Source: Cupriavidus necator
Lineage (GTDB): Bacteria; Pseudomonadota; Gammaproteobacteria; Burkholderiales; Burkholderiaceae
Direction of reading: 5' to 3'
Length of the DNA: 64,000 bases
Assembly (NCBI RefSeq): GCF_013141915.1
Contig: NZ_SROX01000001.1
Span: 558,001 to 622,000, forward strand
Shown here: one piece after another, positions 16,974 to 25,159 of the stretch
Layout: each line of letters opens with the position of its first letter
Position numbering within the stretch: the first letter of the stretch is position 1
Program-made: the position numbers and the translations under genes
Notes under the pieces: generated by a model
The model's input: the letters and a program-made list of their open reading frames with translations, nothing else
What the model was told of the DNA's origin: nothing
Database searches by the model: none

Positions 16974-19316
16974 TCAGAGCTCCAGCACCAGCCGGCCGCC
17001 GCCACAGGCGCGCGAGCAGCACGCCATCATGCGGTGATTGGCGTCACGCTCGGCGCGCGTGAGCACCACGTCGCGGTGGTCAACCTGGCCCGCCAGCACG
17101 CGCACCTCGCACGAACCGCACAGGCCTTCCTCGCAGTCGCTCTGCACGTCGATATTGGCGCCGCGCAGCGCGCCCAGCAGGGTCTGGCCCGCCGGCACTT
17201 CCAGCACCAGGCCGGAGTCCTTCAGCTCGACGGTAAAGGGCTGTTCCCGCGACGCATCCAGGGTGCCGAGCTTCGATACGAAATGCTCCACCCGCAGCGC
17301 GTCCGCCGGCCACGCGGCGCAGCATTCAGCGAGCGCGTCCAGCAGGAGCTGCGGGCCGCAGGCATAGATCTGGGTGCCCGCCTCAGGCTGCGCCAGCAGC
17401 TTGCCGAAGTCGGCGCGCTGGCCCTCGTCGCTGGCATGGACGTGCAGCCGCGCGCCGTGCAGCGCCTGCAGTTCGTCCAGCATGGCCATGGCCTGGCGCG
17501 AGCGCCCGCAGTAGTGAAAGGCGTAGTCGATGCCCAGCGCGCGGGCGCGCCGCGCCATCGCGCTGACGGGCGTGACGCCGATGCCGCCGGCGATGAAGAC
17601 GGCGCGCCCGCACCCTTCGTCGAAGCGGAAATGGTTGCGCGGCCCGCGGATGCGCAGGCGGTCGCCGGCCCTGACGCTGCCATGGACCCAGGCGGAGCCG
17701 CCACGGCTGGCGGGATCGCGCAGCACCGCAATCTCCAGCGCCGCCGCATCGTCCGGATCGCCGCACAGCGAATACTGGCGCGACAGCCCGGTGTCGCCGC
17801 ATTCCACGTCGATATGCGAGCCCGGCGCCCAGCGCGGCAGCGGCTTGCCGTCGGGCGCCACCAGCCGCAGCCGGAGCACGCCGTCGGCGGCCGGGGTGGC
17901 GCGCTCGACCACCACCGTGCGGGCGATGGTGTGCGCCGAGGGCTCGCCGATGCGCACCGGCTGGCGCACGGCGAGCAGGGCCGGATCGCGCCGCTCGGGG
18001 TTCTGCGCCGGATCCCATTCCACCAGCAAATGCTCCGGCCCGCGGAACGAAGTGTTGGGCACGTAGGTAAAGGTCTGCGCGGCCAGGCGCATATGCGGCA
18101 GCCGGCGCGTCAGTTCTTCCAGGAAGACCTGCATTTCCATGCGCGCCAGGTTCTTGCCCATGCACTGGTGCGAGCCGTAGCCAAAGGTCAGTTGCTCGCT
18201 GGCGTTGTCGCGGCGGATGTCGAACAGGTCGGCATCGGCGAAATGGCGCTCGTCATGGTTGGCCGACGAGGTCACGATCAGCAGCTTGCTGCCGGCCGGC
18301 AGGCGGATGCCGCCCACCTCGGCGTCGCGCGTGACCAGCCGGCGCCATGCCGCCACCGAGCCGTTGTGGCGCAGGCATTCCTCGACTGCATTGGGAATCA
18401 GCGACGGGTCCTCGCAGATCTCGCGCCACGCCTCGGGATGCTGCAGCAGCAGCTTGATGGCGTTGGCCGAGGCGTTGGCGGTGGTTTCGTGCGCGGCCAC
18501 GATGCCGGCCATCATCATCGAATGCAGGTAGGAGTCGGTGACCACCTCGGGCAGCTCTTTCTGCTTGCGCAGGCCGTACTGCATCCAGCCCGGGCCGGAC
18601 GGGTCTGCGCGCATCTTGTCGAGGATGCGGCCTGCCAGCTGCCAGAAGTTGCCCACGGCGTGCGCCACCGCGACCTGTTCCTCCGGCTTCGGCCGGCCCC
18701 AGGTGTTGACGGTATGGGCGATGGAGTACTGGCGCAGCAGGTCCATGTCCTCCTCGGGCACGCCCAGGAAATGGAGCGCCACCGTCAGCGGCACCTCCCA
18801 CAGCATCTGGTCGACCAGGTCGGCGCGGCCATCGTCGATGAAGCGGTCGACATACTCGCGCGTGAGGCGGCGCACCAGCGGCTCGTGGTGCGCCAGTTCG
18901 GCGGGCGTGAACGGCGCCATTAGCGCACGCCGGCGCGGCATGTGGGCGGGCTCGTCCTCGTTGACCAGCGTGCGGTTCATGGCATAGCCGTAACTGGCCA
19001 GCACGGCGTTGGCCTCGTCGCCGGTGGGCGTGATCTTCTCCAGCGCGATCGACGGGCTGAAGGTCAGGTTGTCGCGGAAGATCGCCTTGATGTCGTCGTA
19101 GCGCGTGACGACCCAGTAGCCCAGCTGCGGGCTGTAGAACACCGGCTCCTGTTCACGCGACCAACGCACGTATTCGGGCGGGTCCTGCTGGTAGCCGTCG
19201 CCGAACGGGTCGAACTGCGCCGCGTTGTGGCTGACCGGGCAGCCATTGGGTGCGGTCAGGGCGCTGTGGTCGATCGGGCAGCCGCCGCGGGCGACGCTGG
19301 GGGAGGGGATGGCCAT
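16974..19316 (-). CDS. Self-sufficient cytochrome P450 (CYP116B-type P450-reductase fusion)
   Basis: This 780-residue protein starts at the ATG at 19316, which follows GAGGAG. Domains: a P450 (about 1-450) with I-helix VAAHETTANA and haem ligand loop FGYGSHQCMG (Cys385); an FMN/NADH reductase (about 470-690) with RQYSLCG and GGIGVTPVSAMARRA; and a C-terminal plant-type [2Fe-2S] ferredoxin domain with CEEGLCGSCEVRV and a distal Cys in MMACCS. This order is class VII, as in P450RhF and CYP116B1 of Cupriavidus metallidurans. It hydroxylates or dealkylates small organic substrates with NAD(P)H and needs no partner protein. A Bug receptor gene lies upstream in the same direction. Confidence 0.93.
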   Translation of the reverse strand: MAIPSPSVARGGCPIDHSALTAPNGCPVSHNAAQFDPFGDGYQQDPPEYVRWSREQEPVFYSPQLGYWVVTRYDDIKAIFRDNLTFSPSIALEKITPTGDEANAVLASYGYAMNRTLVNEDEPAHMPRRRALMAPFTPAELAHHEPLVRRLTREYVDRFIDDGRADLVDQMLWEVPLTVALHFLGVPEEDMDLLRQYSIAHTVNTWGRPKPEEQVAVAHAVGNFWQLAGRILDKMRADPSGPGWMQYGLRKQKELPEVVTDSYLHSMMMAGIVAAHETTANASANAIKLLLQHPEAWREICEDPSLIPNAVEECLRHNGSVAAWRRLVTRDAEVGGIRLPAGSKLLIVTSSANHDERHFADADLFDIRRDNASEQLTFGYGSHQCMGKNLARMEMQVFLEELTRRLPHMRLAAQTFTYVPNTSFRGPEHLLVEWDPAQNPERRDPALLAVRQPVRIGEPSAHTIARTVVVERATPAADGVLRLRLVAPDGKPLPRWAPGSHIDVECGDTGLSRQYSLCGDPDDAAALEIAVLRDPASRGGSAWVHGSVRAGDRLRIRGPRNHFRFDEGCGRAVFIAGGIGVTPVSAMARRARALGIDYAFHYCGRSRQAMAMLDELQALHGARLHVHASDEGQRADFGKLLAQPEAGTQIYACGPQLLLDALAECCAAWPADALRVEHFVSKLGTLDASREQPFTVELKDSGLVLEVPAGQTLLGALRGANIDVQSDCEEGLCGSCEVRVLAGQVDHRDVVLTRAERDANHRMMACCSRACGGGRLVLEL

Positions 19317-19340
19317 GCTGCGTACTCCTCGAACATCGAA

Positions 19341-19399
19341 GCCCGGCAGGACATCGCTGCCGGGCAAAAAAACCATGCCGTCCGGGCGCGCCGGACGGC
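19341..19399 (-). terminator. Terminator/attenuator between the Bug receptor and P450 genes
   Basis: On the minus strand, GCCGTCCGG pairs with CCGGACGGC (19399-19377, 9-bp stem) and a run of seven Ts follows at 19372-19366, making a Rho-independent terminator after the Bug gene. A second 8-bp hairpin (GCCCGGCA with TGCCGGGC, 19365-19341) comes directly after the T run and before the P450 ribosome site. Read-through would set P450 expression relative to the receptor. Confidence 0.65.
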
Positions 19400-19420
19400 C
19401 TGCCGCGGTTACGGCCGGAC

Positions 19421-20416
19421 TCAGTTGTCCAGCGTGATCTTCAGGTCGCGGATCAGCCTGGTCCAGCGGCCGGACTCGCTGCGCAGCAGCTCGCTGAACT
19501 GCGCCGGCGTATTGCCCACCGGCTCGACGCCGAAGTCGACCAGCCGCTTGTTGACCGCGGGCTCGCGGATCGCCGCGACTACGTCCTTGTTGAGCGTGTT
19601 GATCACCTCCGGCGGCGTGCCGGCCGGCACCACCATGCCGACCAGCGCGGCGGCTTCGACGCGCGGGTAGCCCAGCTCGGCAAAGGTCGGCACGTCAGGC
19701 AACTGCGGCAGGCGGGTGGCATTGGCCACGGCCAGCGGGCGCACCTTGCCGCCCTTGATGAAGCCGGCGCCGGCGGCATAGTCCACCATCATCGCGGCGA
19801 CCTGGCCGGCGGCCACGTCGGACAGCGCCGGGGCGGCACCGCGGTACGGGGCATGCGTCATCGACAGGCCGGCTTCCACCTTCAGCAGTTCCATCGCCAG
19901 GTGGTGCGGGCTGCCCGCGCCGGCCGAGCCGTAGTTGATGCCGCCCTGCGTGGCCTTGGTCTGCGCGATGAATTCCTTCGCACTTTTGACCGGGCTGGCG
20001 GCGCCCACCACCAGGATCATCGGGAACCGGCCCAGCAGCGTCACCGGGGCCAGATCCTTGGCGGGTTGGTAGGAAAGCGATTTGTACAGCACGGGATTGA
20101 ATATCAGCGTGCCGTTGTCAGCCGACAGCACGGTATAGCCATCGGCGGCCGCGCGCGCGGTCTCGGCAGCGCCGATGGCGGTATTGCCGCCGGGTTTGTT
20201 GTCCACCACTACCGGTTGTCCGACCTTGGCCGACAGGCCCTGGCCGATGGTGCGCGCGAGGAAATCGGAGCCGCCGCCGGCGGCGTACGGGACGATCCAG
20301 CGGATCGGCTTGGCGGGATAGGGATCGGCGGCGTGGGCCGGGGTGGCGGCCAGAACCGGCAGGGTCAGCGCGCCGATAGCCAGGCGCACGGAAAAGGCAA
20401 CGCGGGGGCGGGGCAT
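19421..20416 (-). CDS. Bug/TctC-family periplasmic solute-binding receptor
   Basis: This 331-residue protein has a Sec signal (about 1-29, ending AHAAD). The Bug fold hallmarks are present: YPAKPIRWIVPYAAGGGSDFLAR at the first lobe, VVDNKPGGNTAIGA, INYGSAGAGSPHHLAMELLK and THAPYRGAAPALSDVAAGQV. Such receptors bind carboxylates or amino-acid-like ligands, either for tripartite transporters or as orphan sensors. No TctA/TctB genes are near. It lies upstream of the P450, separated by a terminator, and is divergent from an IclR gene. Confidence 0.9.
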   Translation of the reverse strand: MPRPRVAFSVRLAIGALTLPVLAATPAHAADPYPAKPIRWIVPYAAGGGSDFLARTIGQGLSAKVGQPVVVDNKPGGNTAIGAAETARAAADGYTVLSADNGTLIFNPVLYKSLSYQPAKDLAPVTLLGRFPMILVVGAASPVKSAKEFIAQTKATQGGINYGSAGAGSPHHLAMELLKVEAGLSMTHAPYRGAAPALSDVAAGQVAAMMVDYAAGAGFIKGGKVRPLAVANATRLPQLPDVPTFAELGYPRVEAAALVGMVVPAGTPPEVINTLNKDVVAAIREPAVNKRLVDFGVEPVGNTPAQFSELLRSESGRWTRLIRDLKITLDN

Positions 20417-20470
20417 GGGTCTTGGTCTCCTGAGGGTTGGACCGGCGTCCTGGCACCGGCGAGTTCTAAT

Positions 20471-20498
20471 TTGCGTAAATCATATACGCATTGCGTAA
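20471..20498. promoter_or_regulatory. Likely IclR operator between the Bug receptor and IclR genes
   Basis: TTGCGTAA occurs at 20471-20478 and again at 20491-20498, exactly 20 bp apart. TGCGTA-N7-TACGCA (20472-20490) and TACGCA-T-TGCGTA (20485-20497) are overlapping palindromes built from the same words. The cluster lies in the short divergent promoter region, the usual place for IclR binding. Confidence 0.55.
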
Positions 20499-20594
20499 TG
20501 ATTGAATGCGGGTTAACCTTGAACCGGCCCCGTGTCACGGCGTGGCATCGTCCGCTGTCGCCGTGAAGACCCGCAACCGTCGCGCAGCTCCGCC

Positions 20595-21428
20595 ATGCCC
20601 CGATCCAAAGCTACCGAACCCATCATTGAAGAGACCGCGACCCGCACGCGGGAACGGCGCCAGCGCGTGCAGTCGGCCGTCACCGGCATGGCCGTACTGA
20701 AGGGACTGGCGCGGCTGGGCGGGCGCGCCAGCCTGACTGCGCTGGCCGCGCATATCGACGAAAGCCCGGCCAAGGTGCATCGCTACCTGGTCAGCCTGGT
20801 GGAAGAAGGCCTGGTGGCGCAGGAAGCGGGCACGCAGCAATACCACCTTGGCTTCGAGGCCTTGCAGATCGGCATGGCGGCGATGCGCCAGGCGGACCCG
20901 ATCCGGCTGGCCGAGGCGTCGCTTGTGCGACTGCGCGAGACCCTGGAGGTGACGTGCTTTGTTGCGGTGATGGGCAACAAGGGCCCCACCATCCTGCGCT
21001 TCGAGGAACCGGGCCTGCCGGTGACGGTGAACGTGCGCGCGGGCTCGGTGATGCCGCTGCTGTGGTCCGCCACCGGGCGCGTGTTCCTGGGGCTGCTCGA
21101 TGAAAAGGGCGTCCACGCGCAGGCCAGCGAAGAGCTTGCCGCCGCCAGCCCGGCGCGGCTGGCGCAGCTCGATGCCAGCGACCCCATTGGCGCGCTGCGC
21201 CGCGCCGTGCAGGCGGACGACTGCGCCTGGGTGCGCGACACCAACCTCACGGGCATCAGCGCGGTGGCGGCCCCGGTGCGCGACTACACCGGGCGGGTCT
21301 GCGCGGTGCTGACCGCGCTGGGCGCCACCGGCGGTTTCGACCCGGCCATCGACGGCCCTATCGGCAGCGCCGTGCGGCGCGAAGCGCGCGCGGTCAGCGC
21401 GGCGCTGGGGTTCCATCCCGCGGCGTGA
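20595..21428 (+). CDS. IclR-family transcriptional regulator
   Basis: This 277-residue protein starts at the ATG at 20595; an in-frame GTG at 20532 would add 21 residues unlike the family. The winged helix-turn-helix spans about 25-85 (AVLKGLARLGGRASLTALAAHIDESPAKVHRYLVSLVEEG). The effector domain follows (SVMPLLWSATGRVFLG, ISAVAAPVRDYTGRVCAVLTALG). It is divergent from the Bug-P450 pair, and the palindromic words between them make it the likely regulator of that pair. Confidence 0.88.
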   Translation: MPRSKATEPIIEETATRTRERRQRVQSAVTGMAVLKGLARLGGRASLTALAAHIDESPAKVHRYLVSLVEEGLVAQEAGTQQYHLGFEALQIGMAAMRQADPIRLAEASLVRLRETLEVTCFVAVMGNKGPTILRFEEPGLPVTVNVRAGSVMPLLWSATGRVFLGLLDEKGVHAQASEELAAASPARLAQLDASDPIGALRRAVQADDCAWVRDTNLTGISAVAAPVRDYTGRVCAVLTALGATGGFDPAIDGPIGSAVRREARAVSAALGFHPAA

Positions 21429-21507
21429 CGCCGGCTACCGACGTATCCGTGTGCAGCGCCGGGCAGGCGCTTGCCTCCTCGGCGCTGATTTATTCCGCAG
21501 CGCGCCG

Positions 21508-22725
21508 TCACGCGACCTCGCGCAGTGCCGCCTGGCGCGGCATGGCCGCATCCCCGGCGGGCCGCAGCGACCGATACCCCGCCGCAAACACCAGCCGCCC
21601 GCCTGCCCACGTGTGGGTGACCATCGGCTGGCCGGCCACCTCGGACACGGCGATCACGTCGGCGCGCAGCCCCGGCGCCAGCCGGCCGCGGTCGGCAAGG
21701 CGGCAGGCATCGGCGGGGTTGGCAGTGACCAGCGCCAGCGCCTGGTTCAGCGGCAGCCCGGCCTGGCGCCCGGCGGCATACGCGGCGGCGATCAGCGTGG
21801 AAGGCTGGTAGTCCGAACACAGGATGGTGCCGGCGCCGGCGCGGATGGCGTCGATGGCACGCATCGATCCGCTCTGGCTCTTGCCGCGCAGCACGTTGGG
21901 CGCGCCCAGGATGGTGGGCAGCGCGCACGAGCAAGCGGCCTGCGCGGTCTCCAGGTTGATCGGGAACTCGCTCATGCGCACGCCCAGCGCCTGCATGGCG
22001 GCGATGCGCTGCGGCGAATCGTCGTCGTGGCTGGCGGTGGGAATGCCCAGCGCATGCGCCGCGGCCACCAGCCGGTTGACACGCTCGTGCGCGCCCTCCA
22101 GTAACGTGGCCTTCTGGCGCGCGGCATCGGTGGCGGCGTCGCGGCTCATGCCGTGGTTGCCCATCATGTAGGCCAGGTAGGCGTCCAGGGTCTTGAACTG
22201 GCCCTGGCCGGGCGAATGGTCCATCACCGACAGCAGGTCGACCACGCCTTCGGCCATCAGCGCTTCCAGCACCGGCACCGCGCCGGCGTCGGTGACCTCG
22301 TAGCGGCAATGGATGCGGTTGTCGACCAGGCTGTGCTGCCGGTAGGCGGCGACCGTGCGCACCACCGTGGCCGCGGTGTCGACGTTGCGCACGCCGAACT
22401 GGTTGCCGGCGAACGACAGCGCGTGATAGGGCGTGGTGATCCCGGCAGCGGCGTTGCGGCGGTCGACCTGCGCCACGGCGAAGTCCAGCGGGAACAGCAC
22501 GCTGGCGCGTGGCTCGACCTCTTTCTCGATGGCGTCGGAATGCACGTCCACCAGGCCGGGCATTACGGTGTGGCCATGCAGGTCAACCACGGCAGCGTGC
22601 GCGGGCACGGCCGCGGGTGCCGGCTCGATCGCCGCGATGCGGCCATCCTCGATCAGCAGCGCGCTGTCGTACAGCACGCGGTCCGGCAGCACCAGGGTGG
22701 CGTGGGTCAGGTAGGTCGCAGGCAT
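21508..22725 (-). CDS. phnM: PhnM, C-P lyase pathway triphosphate diphosphohydrolase
   Basis: This 405-residue amidohydrolase-superfamily protein has metal ligands in GLVDVHSDAIEKE (His-x-Asp), HDDD (ASHDDDSPQR) and CSDYQPSTL, with MDHSPGQGQF between them, all typical of PhnM. It removes pyrophosphate from alpha-D-ribose-1-methylphosphonate-5-triphosphate to give the PhnJ substrate. It is last gene of the phnGHIJKLM operon, 27 bases after phnL, and is convergent with the IclR gene. Confidence 0.95.
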   Translation of the reverse strand: MPATYLTHATLVLPDRVLYDSALLIEDGRIAAIEPAPAAVPAHAAVVDLHGHTVMPGLVDVHSDAIEKEVEPRASVLFPLDFAVAQVDRRNAAAGITTPYHALSFAGNQFGVRNVDTAATVVRTVAAYRQHSLVDNRIHCRYEVTDAGAVPVLEALMAEGVVDLLSVMDHSPGQGQFKTLDAYLAYMMGNHGMSRDAATDAARQKATLLEGAHERVNRLVAAAHALGIPTASHDDDSPQRIAAMQALGVRMSEFPINLETAQAACSCALPTILGAPNVLRGKSQSGSMRAIDAIRAGAGTILCSDYQPSTLIAAAYAAGRQAGLPLNQALALVTANPADACRLADRGRLAPGLRADVIAVSEVAGQPMVTHTWAGGRLVFAAGYRSLRPAGDAAMPRQAALREVA

Positions 22726-22752
22726 GTCTGGCTCCGTTCTGGGCGGTTCGGT

Positions 22753-23478
22753 TCAGGCGAGGGCGGTGGCGGGGCGCAACGGCAGCAGGCGCGTGGCCAC
22801 CGCATCGCGCACCGCTTCGTCGTGGAAAATGCCGATCAGTGCGCGGCCTTCGGCCAGCGCTTCGCGGATCAGCGCGACCACTACGGCGCGGTTGTCGGCA
22901 TCCAGCGAGGCGGTGGGCTCGTCCAGCAGCAGGATGGGATGGCCGCCGATCAGGCCGCGCGCGATGTTGACGCGCTGCTGCTCGCCGCCCGAGAAGGTGG
23001 CGGGCGGCAGGTCCCACAGCCGGCGGGGCAGGTTCAGCCGCGCCAGCAGCCCGGCCGCGCGGGCGCGGGCCTCGTCCTCGCTGGCGCCGCGCTGCCGCAA
23101 CGGCTCGGCGACCACGTCGAGCGCGCCCACGCGCGGGATCGCGCGCAGGAACTGGCTGACATAGCCGATCACGTCGCGGCGCAGCCTCAGCACGCGCTGT
23201 TCGGTGGCATCGCCCAGCTCGACCCACGGCGCGCCGTCGGTGCTGGTATCGCGCAGCCGGATGCTGCCTTCGGTGGCCAGGTAGTTGCCGTACAGGCAGC
23301 GCAGCAGCGTGCTCTTGCCAGTGCCGGATGGACCGGACAGGACCAGGCATTCCCCGCGGGCGGCATCGAAATCGATCGCGCGCAGGACCGGCAGGCGGAT
23401 GCCGCCCTGGTTGTGCAACGTAAACATCTTGCCGAGGCCGCGCACCTCGACCAGCTTCTGTGGGTGTTCTGCGTGCAT
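22753..23478 (-). CDS. phnL: PhnL, ABC-type ATPase of the C-P lyase system
   Basis: This 241-residue ABC ATPase has Walker A GPSGTGKST, signature FSGGEQQRVNIARGL, Walker B ILLLDEPTASLD and H-loop IGIFHDEAV. PhnL is essential for phosphonate breakdown but is not a transporter; with PhnK it binds the PhnGHIJ core. It starts five bases after phnK. Confidence 0.95.
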   Translation of the reverse strand: MHAEHPQKLVEVRGLGKMFTLHNQGGIRLPVLRAIDFDAARGECLVLSGPSGTGKSTLLRCLYGNYLATEGSIRLRDTSTDGAPWVELGDATEQRVLRLRRDVIGYVSQFLRAIPRVGALDVVAEPLRQRGASEDEARARAAGLLARLNLPRRLWDLPPATFSGGEQQRVNIARGLIGGHPILLLDEPTASLDADNRAVVVALIREALAEGRALIGIFHDEAVRDAVATRLLPLRPATALA

Positions 23479-23483
23479 CGTGG

Positions 23484-24260
23484 TCAGCCCTGCAGGATGG
23501 AAGACACCAGCAACTGCGTGTACGGATGCTGGGGATCGTCGAGGATCTGGTCGGTCAGGCCCTGCTCGACCACGCGGCCGCCCTGCATCACCAGCGTGCG
23601 GTGCGCCAGCAGCCTGGCCACCGCCAGGTCGTGGGTGACCAGCACCGCGGCCAGGTCCAGGTCTGCCACCAGGCGGCGCAGCAGGTCCAGCAGCCGCGCC
23701 TGCACCGACACATCGAGTGAGGCGGTGGGCTCGTCCATGAACACCAGGCGCGGATGCGTGACCAGGTTGCGCGCGATCTGCAGCCGCTGCTGCATGCCGC
23801 CGGAAAAGGTGCCGGGCACGTCGTCCAGCCGGGCCAGGTCGATTTCCATCTTTTCCAGCCAGTTGCCGGCGGCTTCGCGCAGGCTGCCGTAGTGGCGCTC
23901 GCCCACGGCCATCAGCCGTTCGGCGATATTGGCGCCGGCGCTGACCTGCATGCGCAGGCCGTCGCGCGCGTGCTGGCGCACGAAGCCCCAGTCGGTGCGC
24001 GCCAGCAGCCGCAGGCGCGCGCTGGACAAGGTGGCCAGGTCGGTCAGGCCGGACTCGCGCATGGCATAGCAGACGCTGCCGCGCTGCGCCGGCGCCTGCA
24101 TCGACAGGGACTGCAGCAGCGTGCTCTTGCCGGAGCCCGACTCGCCCACCACGCACAGCACTTCGCCGGGATACAGGTCGAAGCTGACGTCATGGCAGCC
24201 GTGCCGGCCGTCCCAGGTGCGCGTCAGGTTGCGCACCGACAGCAGCGGCGCGGCGCTCAT
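23484..24260 (-). CDS. phnK: PhnK, ABC-type ATPase of the C-P lyase complex
   Basis: This 258-residue ABC ATPase has Walker A GESGSGKST, signature FSGGMQQRLQIARNL, Walker B LVFMDEPTASLD and VTHDLAVARLLAHR. PhnK docks on the PhnGHIJ core at PhnJ. The start overlaps phnJ by four bases (ATGA), so translation is coupled. Confidence 0.95.
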   Translation of the reverse strand: MSAAPLLSVRNLTRTWDGRHGCHDVSFDLYPGEVLCVVGESGSGKSTLLQSLSMQAPAQRGSVCYAMRESGLTDLATLSSARLRLLARTDWGFVRQHARDGLRMQVSAGANIAERLMAVGERHYGSLREAAGNWLEKMEIDLARLDDVPGTFSGGMQQRLQIARNLVTHPRLVFMDEPTASLDVSVQARLLDLLRRLVADLDLAAVLVTHDLAVARLLAHRTLVMQGGRVVEQGLTDQILDDPQHPYTQLLVSSILQG

Positions 24261-25159
24261 TGCAAGCCCCCGGCGGCGGCATCGACGGCCTGCGCCGCCT
24301 GGCGCGCCGCGCAATACTCGGTATCGGAGCACACGAACCGGCGCGTGCCGGCGTCGTCGGTGATGATCTCGTCCAGGTAGCTGTCGGTGGCCCCGCACTG
24401 TGCGCAGCAGTTGGACCATGACTCGACGGTGAACGGATGGTCGGCAAAGTCCAGGCTCTTGACGGCGGTGTAGGGCGGTACCGCATAGACGCGCTTTTCC
24501 CGGCCCGCGCCGAACAGCATCAGCGCCGGGCTGCGGTCCAGCTTGGGGTTGTCGAACTTCGGGATCGGCGAAGGCCGCATCATGTAGCGCTGGTTGACGA
24601 TCACGGGGTAGTCGTAGGTGGTGGCGATGTGGCCGTGACGGGCGATGTCCTCGTACAGCTTGACGTGCATCGCGCCGTATTCCGCCAGCGCGTGCATGGT
24701 GCGGGTCTCGCCTTCGCTTGGTTCCAGCCAGCGCAGCGGCTCGGGGATCGGCACCTGGAACACCACGGTCTGGCCCGCGCGCAGCGGGGTTTCCGGAATC
24801 CGGTGGCGGGTCTGGATGATGGTCGCTTCGGCGGTGCGTTCGGTGGTCGGCACGCCGGTGACGCGGGCGAAGAAGCGGCGGATATTGATGGCGTTGGTGG
24901 TGTCGTCCGAGCCCTGGTCGATCACCTTGAGCACATCGTCCTTGCCGATGATCGCGGCGCTCACCTGGATGCCGCCGGTGCCCCATCCGTACGGCAGTGG
25001 CATCTCGCGGCTGCCGAACGGCACCTGGTAGCCAGGAATCGCCACCGCCTTCAGCAGCGCGCGGCGCAGCATGCGCTTGGTCGATTCGTCGAGATAGCCA
25101 AAGTTGTAGTGCGCGTCGCGGGCGATGCCCGCGGCCATGCTGGTGTCGGCGGCGCTCAT
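24257..25159 (-). CDS. phnJ: PhnJ, C-P lyase radical SAM subunit
   Basis: This 300-residue protein starts at the ATG at 25159. Near the C-terminus NCCAQCGATDSYLDEI... ends in CSDTEYC and carries the Cys cluster (CxxC plus distal Cys) that binds the 4Fe-4S centre and SAM. The core motif VPFGSREMPLPYGWGTGGIQVSAA is strongly conserved in PhnJ. It cleaves the carbon-phosphorus bond of alpha-D-ribose-1-methylphosphonate-5-phosphate, releasing methane in the case of methylphosphonate. It overlaps phnI and phnK by four bases each. Confidence 0.96.
   Translation of the reverse strand: MSAADTSMAAGIARDAHYNFGYLDESTKRMLRRALLKAVAIPGYQVPFGSREMPLPYGWGTGGIQVSAAIIGKDDVLKVIDQGSDDTTNAINIRRFFARVTGVPTTERTAEATIIQTRHRIPETPLRAGQTVVFQVPIPEPLRWLEPSEGETRTMHALAEYGAMHVKLYEDIARHGHIATTYDYPVIVNQRYMMRPSPIPKFDNPKLDRSPALMLFGAGREKRVYAVPPYTAVKSLDFADHPFTVESWSNCCAQCGATDSYLDEIITDDAGTRRFVCSDTEYCAARQAAQAVDAAAGGLQ

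Noticed and set aside
17034..18923. Open frame of 629 codons antisense to the P450 gene
   Set aside because: Composition is that of a mirror frame, and the P450 reading is unmistakable.
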